DNA of 64,000 nucleotides from Shewanella gelidii (GTDB lineage: Bacteria > Pseudomonadota > Gammaproteobacteria > Enterobacterales > Shewanellaceae). Where the stretch lies: contig NZ_BMPZ01000007.1 of assembly GCF_014647855.1 (NCBI RefSeq), positions 97,857 through 161,856 on the forward strand. Direction: 5' to 3'. The position numbers and the translations under genes were made by a program. Below, in pieces: positions 43,436-52,573 of the stretch. The first letter of the stretch is position 1. Each line of letters begins with the position of its first letter. The notes below the pieces were generated by a model. That model was not told where the DNA came from, ran no database searches, and saw nothing but the letters and a program-made list of their open reading frames with translations.

Positions 43436-45763
43436 TTAAAACTTTGACTGGTGTATCCCAAACCAAAGCTGGCCAAGGGCTATACCCCCATCATTAATAG
43501 GGATTTGTTGCCTTGGTAACACTGTTATATTTAATGATTCTAGCTTCGCGAGGCAGTATTCTGAAAGGAAGCGATTTTGAAAAACGCCGCCTGTTAAGAC
43601 TACTTTATACTGATGATGCAACTGTGCAAATTCGCATACAGCGTCACCAAGGCATCGCATAAATGCATCGGCGATTTGATTCACTCTGAGTTGAGTGAGC
43701 GGCTGATTGGAAATGCTATCAACAATCTGTGCCATCAGTCCTGCGGTATCCCATACTTTGTTAGCTCTTGCTAAAGTAAAGTGTAGCGCATCACACTCAT
43801 CCGGTGATAATTGGTTCGCTGCGCCTTCTATGAGCATGCCGGCTTGGCCTTCAAATTGTGTCTTTTCAATTAAACCTAAGGCACAGGCCACCGCATCAAA
43901 TAACCGGCCCATCGATGAGGTGGATGTACAACCACTGCCTGTGCTCCATAACTTATGCAAGTTACTGACGAGCAGCTTCGGCATGTGTTGAATGCTGGGG
44001 ATTGGTAGCCCTAACACTTGCTCAAGGCTATAACGTTCAAATAATGTTGCGAGCAGTAAACGTCGAGGATCTTTTATTGCTTGTTCGCCGCCGATCAACT
44101 TGAATGGCATTAAATGGCACAAACGTTCAAAGCCTTGCGTGTTGGCGAGTAATGCTTCGCCACCCCATAAGGTTCCGTCATCTCCAAGGCCAGTGCCATC
44201 AAAACTAAAGCCTAAAACATTTTCGGTTGATTGGTTAACAGCCATAACACTCAACACATGGGCATAGTGATGCTGAACTTGTTGCCACTGGCATGATTGA
44301 TGTTGCAGGTGATAATTATTTGCCCATTGTGTTGGGGCATAATCTGGGTGTTTATCACTGACAATCACGTCAGGCGTGAAATCATAGAGGCGTTTGAATG
44401 TGGCTAAGGTTGCATCAAAGTAGGTTTCTGCTTCAATACTAAATAAATCCCCAATATGCGGACTAAGGAACAGATTGTTGTTAAATCCAAATGCAATGCT
44501 GTTTTTTTGTTGGGCGCCAACCGCTATAATTTTGTTGGGTAGGGCTTCTTTTGTGTGGAGGCTTAACGGTGCATAACCGCGGGCCATCCGCATGATTTGA
44601 ATTTCGTCTCGAACCGATTGCACCACGCTATCATCACACCCATTAATAATGGCGCGATTATGGTCGAGAATGCCATCAACCACACGACCCAAATGTAAAA
44701 TTATGTCACGCTTTTCGGTAATGATGGGTTCACCTGAGCGGTTTGCGCTGGTGGCGACAATTGGTCGTTGTAATTTTGTGAGTAACAAATGGTGCAATGG
44801 CGTATAGGGTAAAAATATGCCGAGTTTATCAATTCCCGGAGCCACGCTCGCCGCTAGCTCAATTGTCGGCTGATCTTGCTTTTGCATTAAAGTAATCGGG
44901 CGTTCTTTCGAGCTCAAAAGTTGCCACTCAAATTCACTACCTTGCACAAGCTTTTGCGCCATCGACATATCAGCAGCCATGACGGCGAGCGGTTTGGCAG
45001 GACGTTGTTTCCGAGATCTTAATTCAGCAACGGCAGATTCATTGGTCGCATCACAAACCAAATGGAAACCACCTAAGCCTTTAATGGCGATGATTTTACC
45101 TTCGAGTAGGCTCTGCAATGTTTGTTCAAGCGCGTCTTCCCGCTCGCTAATCACCTGTCCATCAGCTTTACAGAAGCTCACGTGAGGGCCACATGCTGGG
45201 CAGCTAACAGGCTGGGCATGATAGCGGCGATCAAGTGGATCTTGATAAGATTTTGCACAATCAGCACACATTTCAAATCCCGACATCGACGTATGCTTTC
45301 TGTCATATGGGAGTGCTTTGATGAGTGTGTAGCGGGGGCCACAATTGGTGCAATTTGTAAATGGGTACTGATAATGACGATTTGTCGTATCCTGCATATC
45401 GTCTAAACAATCCTGACAAGTACTTTTGTCAGCAGAAACCGCAACGACAGCGTCGCCTTCGCCTTCACTCTGAATAATCGTGAACTGATTGTCATTGGGA
45501 TCGAAGGTGAGGGGGGTGATATCAATTGCATCGACTCGTGCAAGAGGTGGCGGCGTTGTGCGGAGTATATCTATAAACTGCGCAACGACGCCTTCTGGTC
45601 CCTGTAATTCAATCGTCACGCCTTGTTGATTGTTTAACACGGAGCCTTGGAGAGCAAGTTCCGTCGCGTGACGGTATACGTAGGGCCGAAACCCTACGCC
45701 TTGCACTATTCCAGTTACCTTAATGCGAGTCCTTATGCTATTAGAGATAGCTTGATTGCTCAT
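43436..45763 (-). CDS. hypF: Carbamoyltransferase HypF
   Basis: A 775-residue HypF that makes thiocarbamate on HypE from carbamoyl phosphate. Domain order: acylphosphatase (residues 10-100, GIVQGVGFRPYVYRH), a double zinc finger (C116, C119, C138, C141, C166, C169, C188, C191), a YrdC-like domain (about 205-390) and a Kae1-like carbamoyltransferase domain (FDGTGLGDDGTLWGGE near 525, VLTGGVFQNRFL near 725). All expected residues are present. It ends 110 bp before hypB; an 8-bp stem (43379-43411) lies in that gap. Confidence 0.96.
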   Translation of the reverse strand: MSNQAISNSIRTRIKVTGIVQGVGFRPYVYRHATELALQGSVLNNQQGVTIELQGPEGVVAQFIDILRTTPPPLARVDAIDITPLTFDPNDNQFTIIQSEGEGDAVVAVSADKSTCQDCLDDMQDTTNRHYQYPFTNCTNCGPRYTLIKALPYDRKHTSMSGFEMCADCAKSYQDPLDRRYHAQPVSCPACGPHVSFCKADGQVISEREDALEQTLQSLLEGKIIAIKGLGGFHLVCDATNESAVAELRSRKQRPAKPLAVMAADMSMAQKLVQGSEFEWQLLSSKERPITLMQKQDQPTIELAASVAPGIDKLGIFLPYTPLHHLLLTKLQRPIVATSANRSGEPIITEKRDIILHLGRVVDGILDHNRAIINGCDDSVVQSVRDEIQIMRMARGYAPLSLHTKEALPNKIIAVGAQQKNSIAFGFNNNLFLSPHIGDLFSIEAETYFDATLATFKRLYDFTPDVIVSDKHPDYAPTQWANNYHLQHQSCQWQQVQHHYAHVLSVMAVNQSTENVLGFSFDGTGLGDDGTLWGGEALLANTQGFERLCHLMPFKLIGGEQAIKDPRRLLLATLFERYSLEQVLGLPIPSIQHMPKLLVSNLHKLWSTGSGCTSTSSMGRLFDAVACALGLIEKTQFEGQAGMLIEGAANQLSPDECDALHFTLARANKVWDTAGLMAQIVDSISNQPLTQLRVNQIADAFMRCLGDAVCEFAQLHHQYKVVLTGGVFQNRFLSEYCLAKLESLNITVLPRQQIPINDGGIALGQLWFGIHQSKF

Positions 45764-45770
45764 GGACTCG

Positions 45771-47480
45771 TTAGCGCCTCCGTTGCTTCAGATATAAAGC
45801 ACCTGTAGACAAGTTATTGCCATCAATCGCAAGTTCACGGTTGATCTCTAAGCCAAAGTTTTTCCCTAAGCGCAGAGAAATACGACGGGCAAGGATTTCG
45901 TTGGTAAATTCGCTACCGGCGAGGTATACGGTTTTAATGCCAACATTTTGATCGACGTGTTCGATCCAGTTGCTAATAAAGTCAGCAAGTGAATCTTGCA
46001 TACCAAATGCGATCTTCGCTGGGTCCGAATCATCAGCAAGTCGGAAACTCATGACCGTTCCAAGTGTTTTACACCAGTTTAAGCTGCGGTGTGCTTCACC
46101 TTTAGTCAATGGGTAGTCGATACGTGGCGCGTTGGCACCTTTATGGCTTTGGGCACTTGCCAATAAAGCATCTGCGAGTGCGTTTTTAGTCAATGCTTTA
46201 GCGGGCAGACCAAGCAATAATCCAGCTATAGCCCATAGGCTTTGCAGGTTATCTGTTGGGCCTTCAAGCTTCAGGTCAAGTAGACGCGTGTAATCTTCTG
46301 GATACTTGGTTTTAAACTTTTCCAGAACATTACGCTGAGGACTTTGCTCTAGCTGATGATAGATATCATAGCCAGTACTTGGTAACTCAGGTAACGCGAA
46401 AAACAGCTCAGTTTCCTTCTTCGAGTTAATCGTTACGATTTGACCCGGAAACTTCTTACTTAAATACAAAACCGCGCTGTTCTTGACAATATTTTGCTCA
46501 AGATTAGCTGCATGCAAGGCGCATGTTGCTGCAGTTGAGCGAGCAAGGTTGCTGCTCGTGTTTGCTTGGGTAAAGGTAATTTTACCTTTTTTCCATTTGG
46601 CTTCTAGGCCAGCAAATACTGCGTCATCGTGCAATGGTTCTTGCTTGGTAGAAAACTCTACAGATTCTGCAATTGGGGTGTGAATTTCGCTCCAGCCATT
46701 TTCTATCCATGCAATGCGAGGACGTGCAGCAATGGCAGTGTAATAGACCCAATCTACACCTTTTTGACGTAGGATTTCAGCGAGTACAGCAGTCACACGA
46801 TCGTATGCAAAGCAGATATCGTAGAGTGGGGCATCTAATTGCGTATGCTCATGAATTGGGCGGGCAGTGATCAACGGCTTCTCGATACTTGAAAGCGCAA
46901 GGACCTGATGATCTTTCACTACAAAATGCGCATTGAGCGTATTGGGGTTACATACAAGCACTTTGTTACGCTCATTATCACCAGCAGTTGCATTTAAGCT
47001 GAGCTTGATGCCATTGAAAGTGACTTCGCCATCTTGTTGAAGTGTTTCAACCAGCGCTTTTAAATCATTGAGCGACAGTTTTTGTGCTGTCTCTGCTACG
47101 GTATTTTGGCCATTGCAGCAGTTACAAGCCAAATCAAGTTGACCAAACTGGCTCGACTGATTATCTGCAAACAACGGGAAACACTTTGAACAAAATGCTT
47201 GTTCAAGTGCCGCAGTTTTAATCGGGCTTGCTTTGCCTTGGCGTTTCTCTACCAAAGCAACTTTAGAATCAGTGAGCCAAATTGAGAGAAGAAAGTCCGC
47301 AGCAATTTCATCAGCAAGCTTTTCTAACTCAGGCTGTTCACCTTCAGCTTCAATAAAGTAACCATTATCTTGTTCACCCACACTGATATTAAGTGAATCC
47401 TTTTTTAGGTATTCATTACATAAGTGTGCGTAAAATGGCACCTGCTTAGCGCAGGTAAAATCAAATTTAATCAATTTCAT
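45771..47480 (-). CDS. Degenerate HypF paralogue, putative hydrogenase maturation factor
   Basis: A 569-residue protein of unclear function encoded between hyaD and hypF. It has only traces of HypF: half of the zinc finger (CSKC at 97-100, then exactly 18 residues, then CNCC at 119-122), and a C-terminal block (VYLAGSEFTNEILARRIS) matching HypF VVLTGGVFQNRFLSEY. The N-terminus lacks the acylphosphatase GVGFRP motif, and the Kae1 metal/ATP residues appear absent. It is likely to be a catalytically dead HypF relative, perhaps a scaffold or chaperone. The ATG at 47480 overlaps hyaD by 14 bp; the frame is open to 47552. Confidence 0.8.
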   Translation of the reverse strand: MKLIKFDFTCAKQVPFYAHLCNEYLKKDSLNISVGEQDNGYFIEAEGEQPELEKLADEIAADFLLSIWLTDSKVALVEKRQGKASPIKTAALEQAFCSKCFPLFADNQSSQFGQLDLACNCCNGQNTVAETAQKLSLNDLKALVETLQQDGEVTFNGIKLSLNATAGDNERNKVLVCNPNTLNAHFVVKDHQVLALSSIEKPLITARPIHEHTQLDAPLYDICFAYDRVTAVLAEILRQKGVDWVYYTAIAARPRIAWIENGWSEIHTPIAESVEFSTKQEPLHDDAVFAGLEAKWKKGKITFTQANTSSNLARSTAATCALHAANLEQNIVKNSAVLYLSKKFPGQIVTINSKKETELFFALPELPSTGYDIYHQLEQSPQRNVLEKFKTKYPEDYTRLLDLKLEGPTDNLQSLWAIAGLLLGLPAKALTKNALADALLASAQSHKGANAPRIDYPLTKGEAHRSLNWCKTLGTVMSFRLADDSDPAKIAFGMQDSLADFISNWIEHVDQNVGIKTVYLAGSEFTNEILARRISLRLGKNFGLEINRELAIDGNNLSTGALYLKQRRR

Positions 47481-48024
47481 GTGTAGTGACACCACGTTTA
47501 AACGAGTCAGGAATGAGCGAGTGGATATCAACTTCGGCTTTGCGAGTAACACTGAAATCCAAAGATTCGAAATGTTTGAGGAGAGTTTTTTCCATCAAAG
47601 GTACAGCGCCTGCTACCATAGGCGTTAATCCTAGAACCATAGGCTCAAGTACCGTCGGTGTTACGCCGAGAATAAATGTTTTCGGTCGGTCACCAACCAT
47701 TTCCATCATAATTAGTGTTTGTAGCATTTCTACTTCGTGAGCGCTACCTTGCCAATCAATTTCGGCAGGGGCTTTGTCAAAATCAAAAAAGTAGACTTCT
47801 CCTGGTGCTACACCGTGTGCATTTACAGTATCGCAAACCACCATGTAATCATATTGGCTCAGCATCGGAATCAGGCCTTGTGCCAAAGTGCCGCCATCGG
47901 TAATGTCCAACGTGTGCACTTCATGGTCAAAGTCGTAATTTTCAGAAATATAATTGACAAAATGTACGCCAATACCTTCATCGGCATACAGGACATTGCC
48001 AATGCCCAAAAGCAGTATCTTCAT
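47467..48024 (-). CDS. hyaD: Hydrogenase maturation endopeptidase (HyaD/HoxM type)
   Basis: A 185-residue protease that removes the large-subunit C-terminal extension after nickel insertion. GIGNVLYADEGIGVHFV (Glu/Asp near 15-18), TLDITDGGTLAQ near 38 (Asp) and SAHEVEMLQ near 95 (His) are the nickel-binding family residues. It starts 195 bp after hyaC and a strong terminator lies between, so it may have its own promoter. Confidence 0.95.
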   Translation of the reverse strand: MKILLLGIGNVLYADEGIGVHFVNYISENYDFDHEVHTLDITDGGTLAQGLIPMLSQYDYMVVCDTVNAHGVAPGEVYFFDFDKAPAEIDWQGSAHEVEMLQTLIMMEMVGDRPKTFILGVTPTVLEPMVLGLTPMVAGAVPLMEKTLLKHFESLDFSVTRKAEVDIHSLIPDSFKRGVTTHEID

Positions 48025-48155
48025 TAGAACCTTTCTTTGTTAACAGTTATTTTTGCCTGGATCTGTTTAAACACGATATCTGTAGTACAGAAATCCATCG
48101 CAGACAGTGCAGGTATTTAGTTGGAGTTGGATTACTTTTTAGAATGGTCTAAATA

Positions 48156-48187
48156 TAAAAAAATACGCCGATGAATACATCGGCGTA
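48156..48187 (-). terminator. Strong terminator between hyaC and hyaD
   Basis: On the minus strand TACGCCGATG-TATT-CATCGGCGTA, a perfect 10-bp stem with a 4-base loop, is followed by TTTTTTT. It separates the structural genes from the maturation genes. Confidence 0.92.
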
Positions 48188-48219
48188 CTTCACAAAGATA
48201 ACAATTTGTTAATTGCTAA

Positions 48220-48888
48220 TTAATGATCAGCTTTATGGTAGTCGTAACCAGAGACGATAGAGTCTACTGAGTTATGCTTGAAGCGGATACCACACCAAAC
48301 TGCCATATATACATGGATTACTACGAAGATACAGAATGCCCACGTTAAGTAGTGGTGAATAATTCGTACCCACGCTAGACCACCCATTTGCGCAGTGATC
48401 CAACCAGAGATATCCCACATCATGCCGCCCATGCCTAAGTGATAGACATTAGCGTACAGTACTAGACCTGTAATACAGATGATTAATGCCATAAATGACA
48501 CTGCTACATAGGTCATGAACTGTAATGGACCATAAACACCTTGTTTATGTAGTTGGCCCATCCAAAGGTAAGACTTCAGGTTTTTAATCCAGCTATTGAT
48601 ACTCATTACATCTCTAAACGAACGACGCTCAATGTCGTTACGGCTGAAGAAGAATAAGTAAAACCTCACAAAGGTAATTGCCGTTAACACAAAACCAAAG
48701 ACTAAGTGAGCAAAGCGTAAAATGCTTTGAACCTGAGTGTCATTAGTTTCAGGTGCAACGAGAAACGGCCATGAGATATAAAACCCCGTAATAACTAGGA
48801 CTAATATCGCTAGTGCACGCAACCAGTGAAAAATACGGATTGCGGGCGTAAAGATATAGTCTCTACTGTGGGTTGCAGGTTTACCCAT
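48220..48888 (-). CDS. hyaC: Ni/Fe-hydrogenase b-type cytochrome subunit
   Basis: A 222-residue di-heme cytochrome b with four transmembrane helices: LRALAILVLVITGFYISWPF, FGFVLTAITFVRFYLFF, FMALIICITGLVLYA and YLTWAFCIFVVIHVYMAV. Heme-binding histidines are in IFHWLRA, FAHLVFG, IIHHYLTW and VIHVYMAV. It links HyaAB to the quinone pool and anchors the enzyme at the periplasmic face. It follows hyaB after 22 bp. Confidence 0.95.
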   Translation of the reverse strand: MGKPATHSRDYIFTPAIRIFHWLRALAILVLVITGFYISWPFLVAPETNDTQVQSILRFAHLVFGFVLTAITFVRFYLFFFSRNDIERRSFRDVMSINSWIKNLKSYLWMGQLHKQGVYGPLQFMTYVAVSFMALIICITGLVLYANVYHLGMGGMMWDISGWITAQMGGLAWVRIIHHYLTWAFCIFVVIHVYMAVWCGIRFKHNSVDSIVSGYDYHKADH

Positions 48889-48910
48889 TTTGCTGCCCCT
48901 CCCTTAGTGA

Positions 48911-50614
48911 TTATTGACCGTTGGGATTAATACGGAACTCACCCAAGTCAGCACCTTTGTAGTCCATCACGTGTACAGAACACGCCATACAAGGGTCAAA
49001 CGAGTGAATAATACGTATCACTTCCAATGGCTTAGTTGGATCTTCCAACTTCAGACCAATCAATGAAGCTTCGTAAGGGCCCATTTTACCGTTTGCATCA
49101 ACAGGACCAGCGTTCCAAGTTGTTGGTACAACAGCTTGGTAGTTCTCAACTAGGCCGCCTTTAATACGGATCCAGTGGCTCAACATACCGCGTGGTGCTT
49201 CGATCATACCTACGCCTTGGTACTCTTTATCAGAGTCAATTTCAGGCTTCACGTAAGTTGATTCGTCAGTTTGCATGTTCAGTAACATTGCATCGAAAGT
49301 TTTCAGACCTTCTTCAGCAACGATAACGGTTTGCAACATACGTGCTGCTGTACGGCCAAGCGTTGTGAACAATGCTTCTACCGGTAGGCCAGTTGCTTCT
49401 AGAAGCTCGTTAACTGACTTAACAACAACTTTGTTACCACGTGCATAACTAACCAGTAGGCTAGCTAGTGGACCAACTTCGATTGGCTCATCACCGTAGC
49501 GAGGAGACTTAACCCAAGAGTATTTACCGTCGCCGTCCAACGTTGGAAGCTTACCGTAAACTGTGTCACGCTCAACAAAGCCAGTGTAATCAGGAATCGT
49601 AGTTCCTTCATATGGGTGTTGTGCACCGTCTGCTTTGTACCAAGAGTGAGTCACATCTTCTTTGATAAGGTCATTATCAATATCAGTAACGCTTGTTAGG
49701 TCACCGTTCATGATAACACCACCGTCGAACATGTATTCGCCATCAGCAAGTACAAAGTCGTTGGTCGCCATGAAGTTCTTGATTGCAACACCACCAAGTA
49801 CACTTGGCTCATTACCGAATGCAGCAGCTGCCATCATGATGTCAGCTTTGTATGCGCGGTGAATAAAGTCAGTTACGATAGCGTGCTTCTGTTTCCACTC
49901 TTGTAGACGAGCAGGGCTTAGCATGTCACGTACTGCAGTCACACCACCAACAACCAAAGACTGTGGATGTGGAGACTTACCACCGAAGATAGCTAGCATT
50001 TCTGCAGCAACACGTTGAACTTCAAGTGCCTTCAAGTAGTGAGAAAGAGCAATTAGGTTTTGCTCTGGTGTAAACTTGTAAGTACCGTTGCCCCAGTACG
50101 CGTTCGCGAATGGGCCAAGCTTACCAGTTTCTACGAAACCTTTAACACGCTCTTGAACTGCACGTAACTCACCTTCACCAGCAGCGATAGGCTTATCAGT
50201 GTACTTCATTGCTTCTTGAGCAGCCGCTGCTGGATCAGCACTTAGTGCAGAAACAACATCAACCCAATCAAGACCGTGTAAGTGATAGAAATGTACGATG
50301 TGATCGTGCATGTATAGAGAAGTTTGCATTAAAGAACGTAGGTATTTAGCGTTCAATGGGATTTTAGTGCCCAATGCATCTTCTACTGCTTCAACACCAG
50401 CGCGGTAGTGTGAATAAGTACATACACCACAAATACGTTGGATCAATAGACCTACGTCGTGTGGAGAACGGCCTTTAAGGATAACCTCAAGACCACGCCA
50501 CAATGTAGAAGAAGACCATGCTTTCTGTACTACATTGTTTTCGTCGACTTCGACTTCGACGCGTAAATGACCCTCAATGCGGGTAATAGGGTCGATAACT
50601 ACACGTTTGCTCAT
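48911..50614 (-). CDS. hyaB: [NiFe] hydrogenase large subunit
   Basis: A 567-residue catalytic subunit. Nickel ligands C62 and C65 (RICGVCTYSH) and C542 and C545 (DPCMACSVH) are present, with the His at 548 after which the maturation protease cuts. The 19-residue extension VMDYKGADLGEFRINPNGQ would be removed by HyaD. It oxidises or makes H2 with HyaA. It is three bases downstream of hyaA. Confidence 0.97.
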   Translation of the reverse strand: MSKRVVIDPITRIEGHLRVEVEVDENNVVQKAWSSSTLWRGLEVILKGRSPHDVGLLIQRICGVCTYSHYRAGVEAVEDALGTKIPLNAKYLRSLMQTSLYMHDHIVHFYHLHGLDWVDVVSALSADPAAAAQEAMKYTDKPIAAGEGELRAVQERVKGFVETGKLGPFANAYWGNGTYKFTPEQNLIALSHYLKALEVQRVAAEMLAIFGGKSPHPQSLVVGGVTAVRDMLSPARLQEWKQKHAIVTDFIHRAYKADIMMAAAAFGNEPSVLGGVAIKNFMATNDFVLADGEYMFDGGVIMNGDLTSVTDIDNDLIKEDVTHSWYKADGAQHPYEGTTIPDYTGFVERDTVYGKLPTLDGDGKYSWVKSPRYGDEPIEVGPLASLLVSYARGNKVVVKSVNELLEATGLPVEALFTTLGRTAARMLQTVIVAEEGLKTFDAMLLNMQTDESTYVKPEIDSDKEYQGVGMIEAPRGMLSHWIRIKGGLVENYQAVVPTTWNAGPVDANGKMGPYEASLIGLKLEDPTKPLEVIRIIHSFDPCMACSVHVMDYKGADLGEFRINPNGQ

Positions 50615-50617
50615 TTA

Positions 50618-51754
50618 TTAATCCTCCAGTGGTTTGGCAAATACGCTAACAACAGCGTGAGCACCAACACCCACAGCAGCTGCGCCAAGAATAACAGCAC
50701 CTACAGCATCAGCTGTTGCATCAAATCCGTACAGGAGTTGTCTGCCTAGAGGTCTTTCGAAATCTGCCATATCATCCCAGAAGCTAGGCTCTGAGCAACC
50801 AATACAACCATGACCTGCTAGCACTGGCCAGCTAGTATGGTGGTTAAATCTTTCAGTTGGACAGTTGTTGTAAGTGTAAGGACCTTTACAACCAACTTTG
50901 TATAGACAGTAACCTTCTTTCGCACCGAAATCGCCGAACTCTTCAACGAATTCACCAGCGTCAAAACGACCACGACGCTCACAGTTATCGTGTACACGAG
51001 CACCGTAAGCCCACTTAGGACGGTTGAACATATCGAGTGCAGGAAGCTTACCGAACATGATGAAGTACATTAGTGTACCCACGATGTTCTTTTCACTTGG
51101 TGGACAACCACCTAAGTTAACTACAGGCTTGTGAACTACTTCAGCAACACCAACAGCACCTGTTGGGTTTGGAGCAGCTGCCTGAACACCACCGAATGCA
51201 GCACAAGTACCGACAGAAATGATGCCCGCAGCGCCTTCAGCAGCGTGGTGCATAATTTCTAGACCCGTGTGACCTTTACAGCCAACAGTTAGGAACGCAC
51301 CGTTGTTTGCAGTTGGTACAGCACCTTCAACTGCTAATAGGTAGTTACCTTTATACTGCTCTAAAGCGTGCTCTAGGTTCTCTTCTGCTTGCCAACCAGC
51401 AGCAGCCATCAACGTCTCATGATACTCAAGAGAGATATGATCGAAGATTAAAGAATCTAGGTTAGGTGTATCGGTACGGATTAAAGACTCCGAACAACCA
51501 GTACATTCTGCCATGTGCAACCAGATTAGTGGTACACGGTCAGAAAGCTCAGCAGCTTCTGCTACTAAAGTACTGAATGGTAGAGGTAGGGCCAGCATAC
51601 TGGTTACCGCTGCACTCCATTTCATGAAGTCACGGCGAGTAATACCATGCTGTTCCATTTTTTGTTTTAAAGACTCTGTATGGCGAGGGCTCAATTCGCG
51701 TAACGCTTCGAGACGCGCCTTCCCCTGTTCATAGAGGGCTGCATGTGTGTCCAT
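50618..51754 (-). CDS. hyaA: [NiFe] hydrogenase small subunit, Tat-exported
   Basis: A 378-residue iron-sulfur subunit. The Tat signal TRRDFMK (residues 39-45) and its hydrophobic core export the folded HyaA-HyaB pair. Proximal-cluster Cys84 and Cys87 lie in ECTGCSESL; the medial and distal cluster cysteines follow in the second half, and a C-terminal membrane anchor is near 355. The residue between C84 and C87 that would be Cys in oxygen-tolerant enzymes (CTCC) is Gly, so this is a standard enzyme. Confidence 0.97.
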   Translation of the reverse strand: MDTHAALYEQGKARLEALRELSPRHTESLKQKMEQHGITRRDFMKWSAAVTSMLALPLPFSTLVAEAAELSDRVPLIWLHMAECTGCSESLIRTDTPNLDSLIFDHISLEYHETLMAAAGWQAEENLEHALEQYKGNYLLAVEGAVPTANNGAFLTVGCKGHTGLEIMHHAAEGAAGIISVGTCAAFGGVQAAAPNPTGAVGVAEVVHKPVVNLGGCPPSEKNIVGTLMYFIMFGKLPALDMFNRPKWAYGARVHDNCERRGRFDAGEFVEEFGDFGAKEGYCLYKVGCKGPYTYNNCPTERFNHHTSWPVLAGHGCIGCSEPSFWDDMADFERPLGRQLLYGFDATADAVGAVILGAAAVGVGAHAVVSVFAKPLED

Positions 51755-51845
51755 GGATCAACCTTTTCTTTATTAGAATGTTAAAATGCGTTCAACTCAC
51801 ATCATCGACAGGCTGTAAGTTTAGTATTCGCTGATAAGTGTTAAA

Positions 51846-51859
51846 TTGACTCATATCAA
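51846..51859. promoter_or_regulatory. FNR/EtrA-type site upstream of hyaA
   Basis: TTGAC-TCAT-ATCAA matches 9 of 10 conserved bases of TTGAT-N4-ATCAA. Its centre is about 98 bp before the hyaA start, suitable for oxygen-responsive activation. Confidence 0.65.
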
Positions 51860-51902
51860 GCTTTGAAATTTAATAGCCTTAAGTGGGGTTTGACATTCTG
51901 TT

Positions 51903-51922
51903 AACATGAAGAAGATCATGTT
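51903..51922. promoter_or_regulatory. Inverted repeat AACATGA-N6-TCATGTT
   Basis: A perfect 7-bp inverted repeat with a 6-base spacer, about 160 bp before hyaA. It may be an operator; no regulator is recognised. Confidence 0.35.
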
Positions 51923-52187
51923 TACCCCCTAAGGGTGGGACAAAATGACCCACTTTTTATCGTAAATTTCAACAACACAAAACTAACGATAAGCCACTCA
52001 CTTTCAAGATTTTTTATTCATTCCCGTGACTAATAACATGGTTTTGCGGCAATGTGCGCACCGGCACAAAACCTCGACGATCTACCTATTAAGGGGGTCA
52101 CAGTAAGATTTACCTTGTTAATCTTAGGCTAATATTGATAAAGCTAAAGTGCTGGGTGTTTTTTGTGTGATCTGCACGCAGTAATGG

Positions 52188-52204
52188 TTCACATTTTGTG
52201 TGAA
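52188..52204. promoter_or_regulatory. Inverted repeat TTCACA-N5-TGTGAA
   Basis: A perfect 6-bp inverted repeat with a 5-base spacer. It is in the reverse polarity of a CRP site and 435 bp from hyaA. It could be an operator for an unmapped promoter. Confidence 0.35.
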
Positions 52205-52471
52205 ATGATTCAATTTTTGTGGTCTAAGCTACAGTGAATTGTCCAACTACACTTACAAACTTTTTCCGATATTTTGTTACTGCTTTGCCCATTGAACCTG
52301 TTAAATGACCGTGTATATATACAGTCTACACATAAAAAACCGACCTAATTCAGGATTAGATTTGAGCAAAAACGAGCTCAAAAAGCGCTTGTTCTGCGTT
52401 TTACAGTGGAGAAAAAAACATGACTGCCACCTAATTGTGCCCCCCTGCAGATACCTATAGACGAGTCGCAT

Positions 52472-52573
52472 ATGAACCCCACTACTATGAATGCGTCTTC
52501 TTGGATTGAGCTACCTTTATCAAATAAGCGCACAGCAAAACCGGTAAGTATTGAATGTATAAAGATTCCTTAG
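52472..52573 (+). CDS. Short frame, 33 residues, uncertain
   Basis: Starts MNPTTMNASSWIELPLSN and ends in IKIP. The clear ATG follows a sequence with a weak ribosome-binding site. Its composition is coding-like but there is no recognisable domain. It could be a leader peptide, a short protein or the remnant of a longer gene. Confidence 0.25.
   Translation: MNPTTMNASSWIELPLSNKRTAKPVSIECIKIP

Noticed and set aside
45771..47552. Possible frameshifted or broken hypF copy
   Set aside because: The frame is continuous over 569 codons with normal codon use, so it is an intact divergent gene, not a pseudogene.
51923..51937. NarL/NarP-type 7-2-7 site TACCCCC-TA-AGGGTG
   Set aside because: The second half does not fit the heptamer, so only a chance resemblance.
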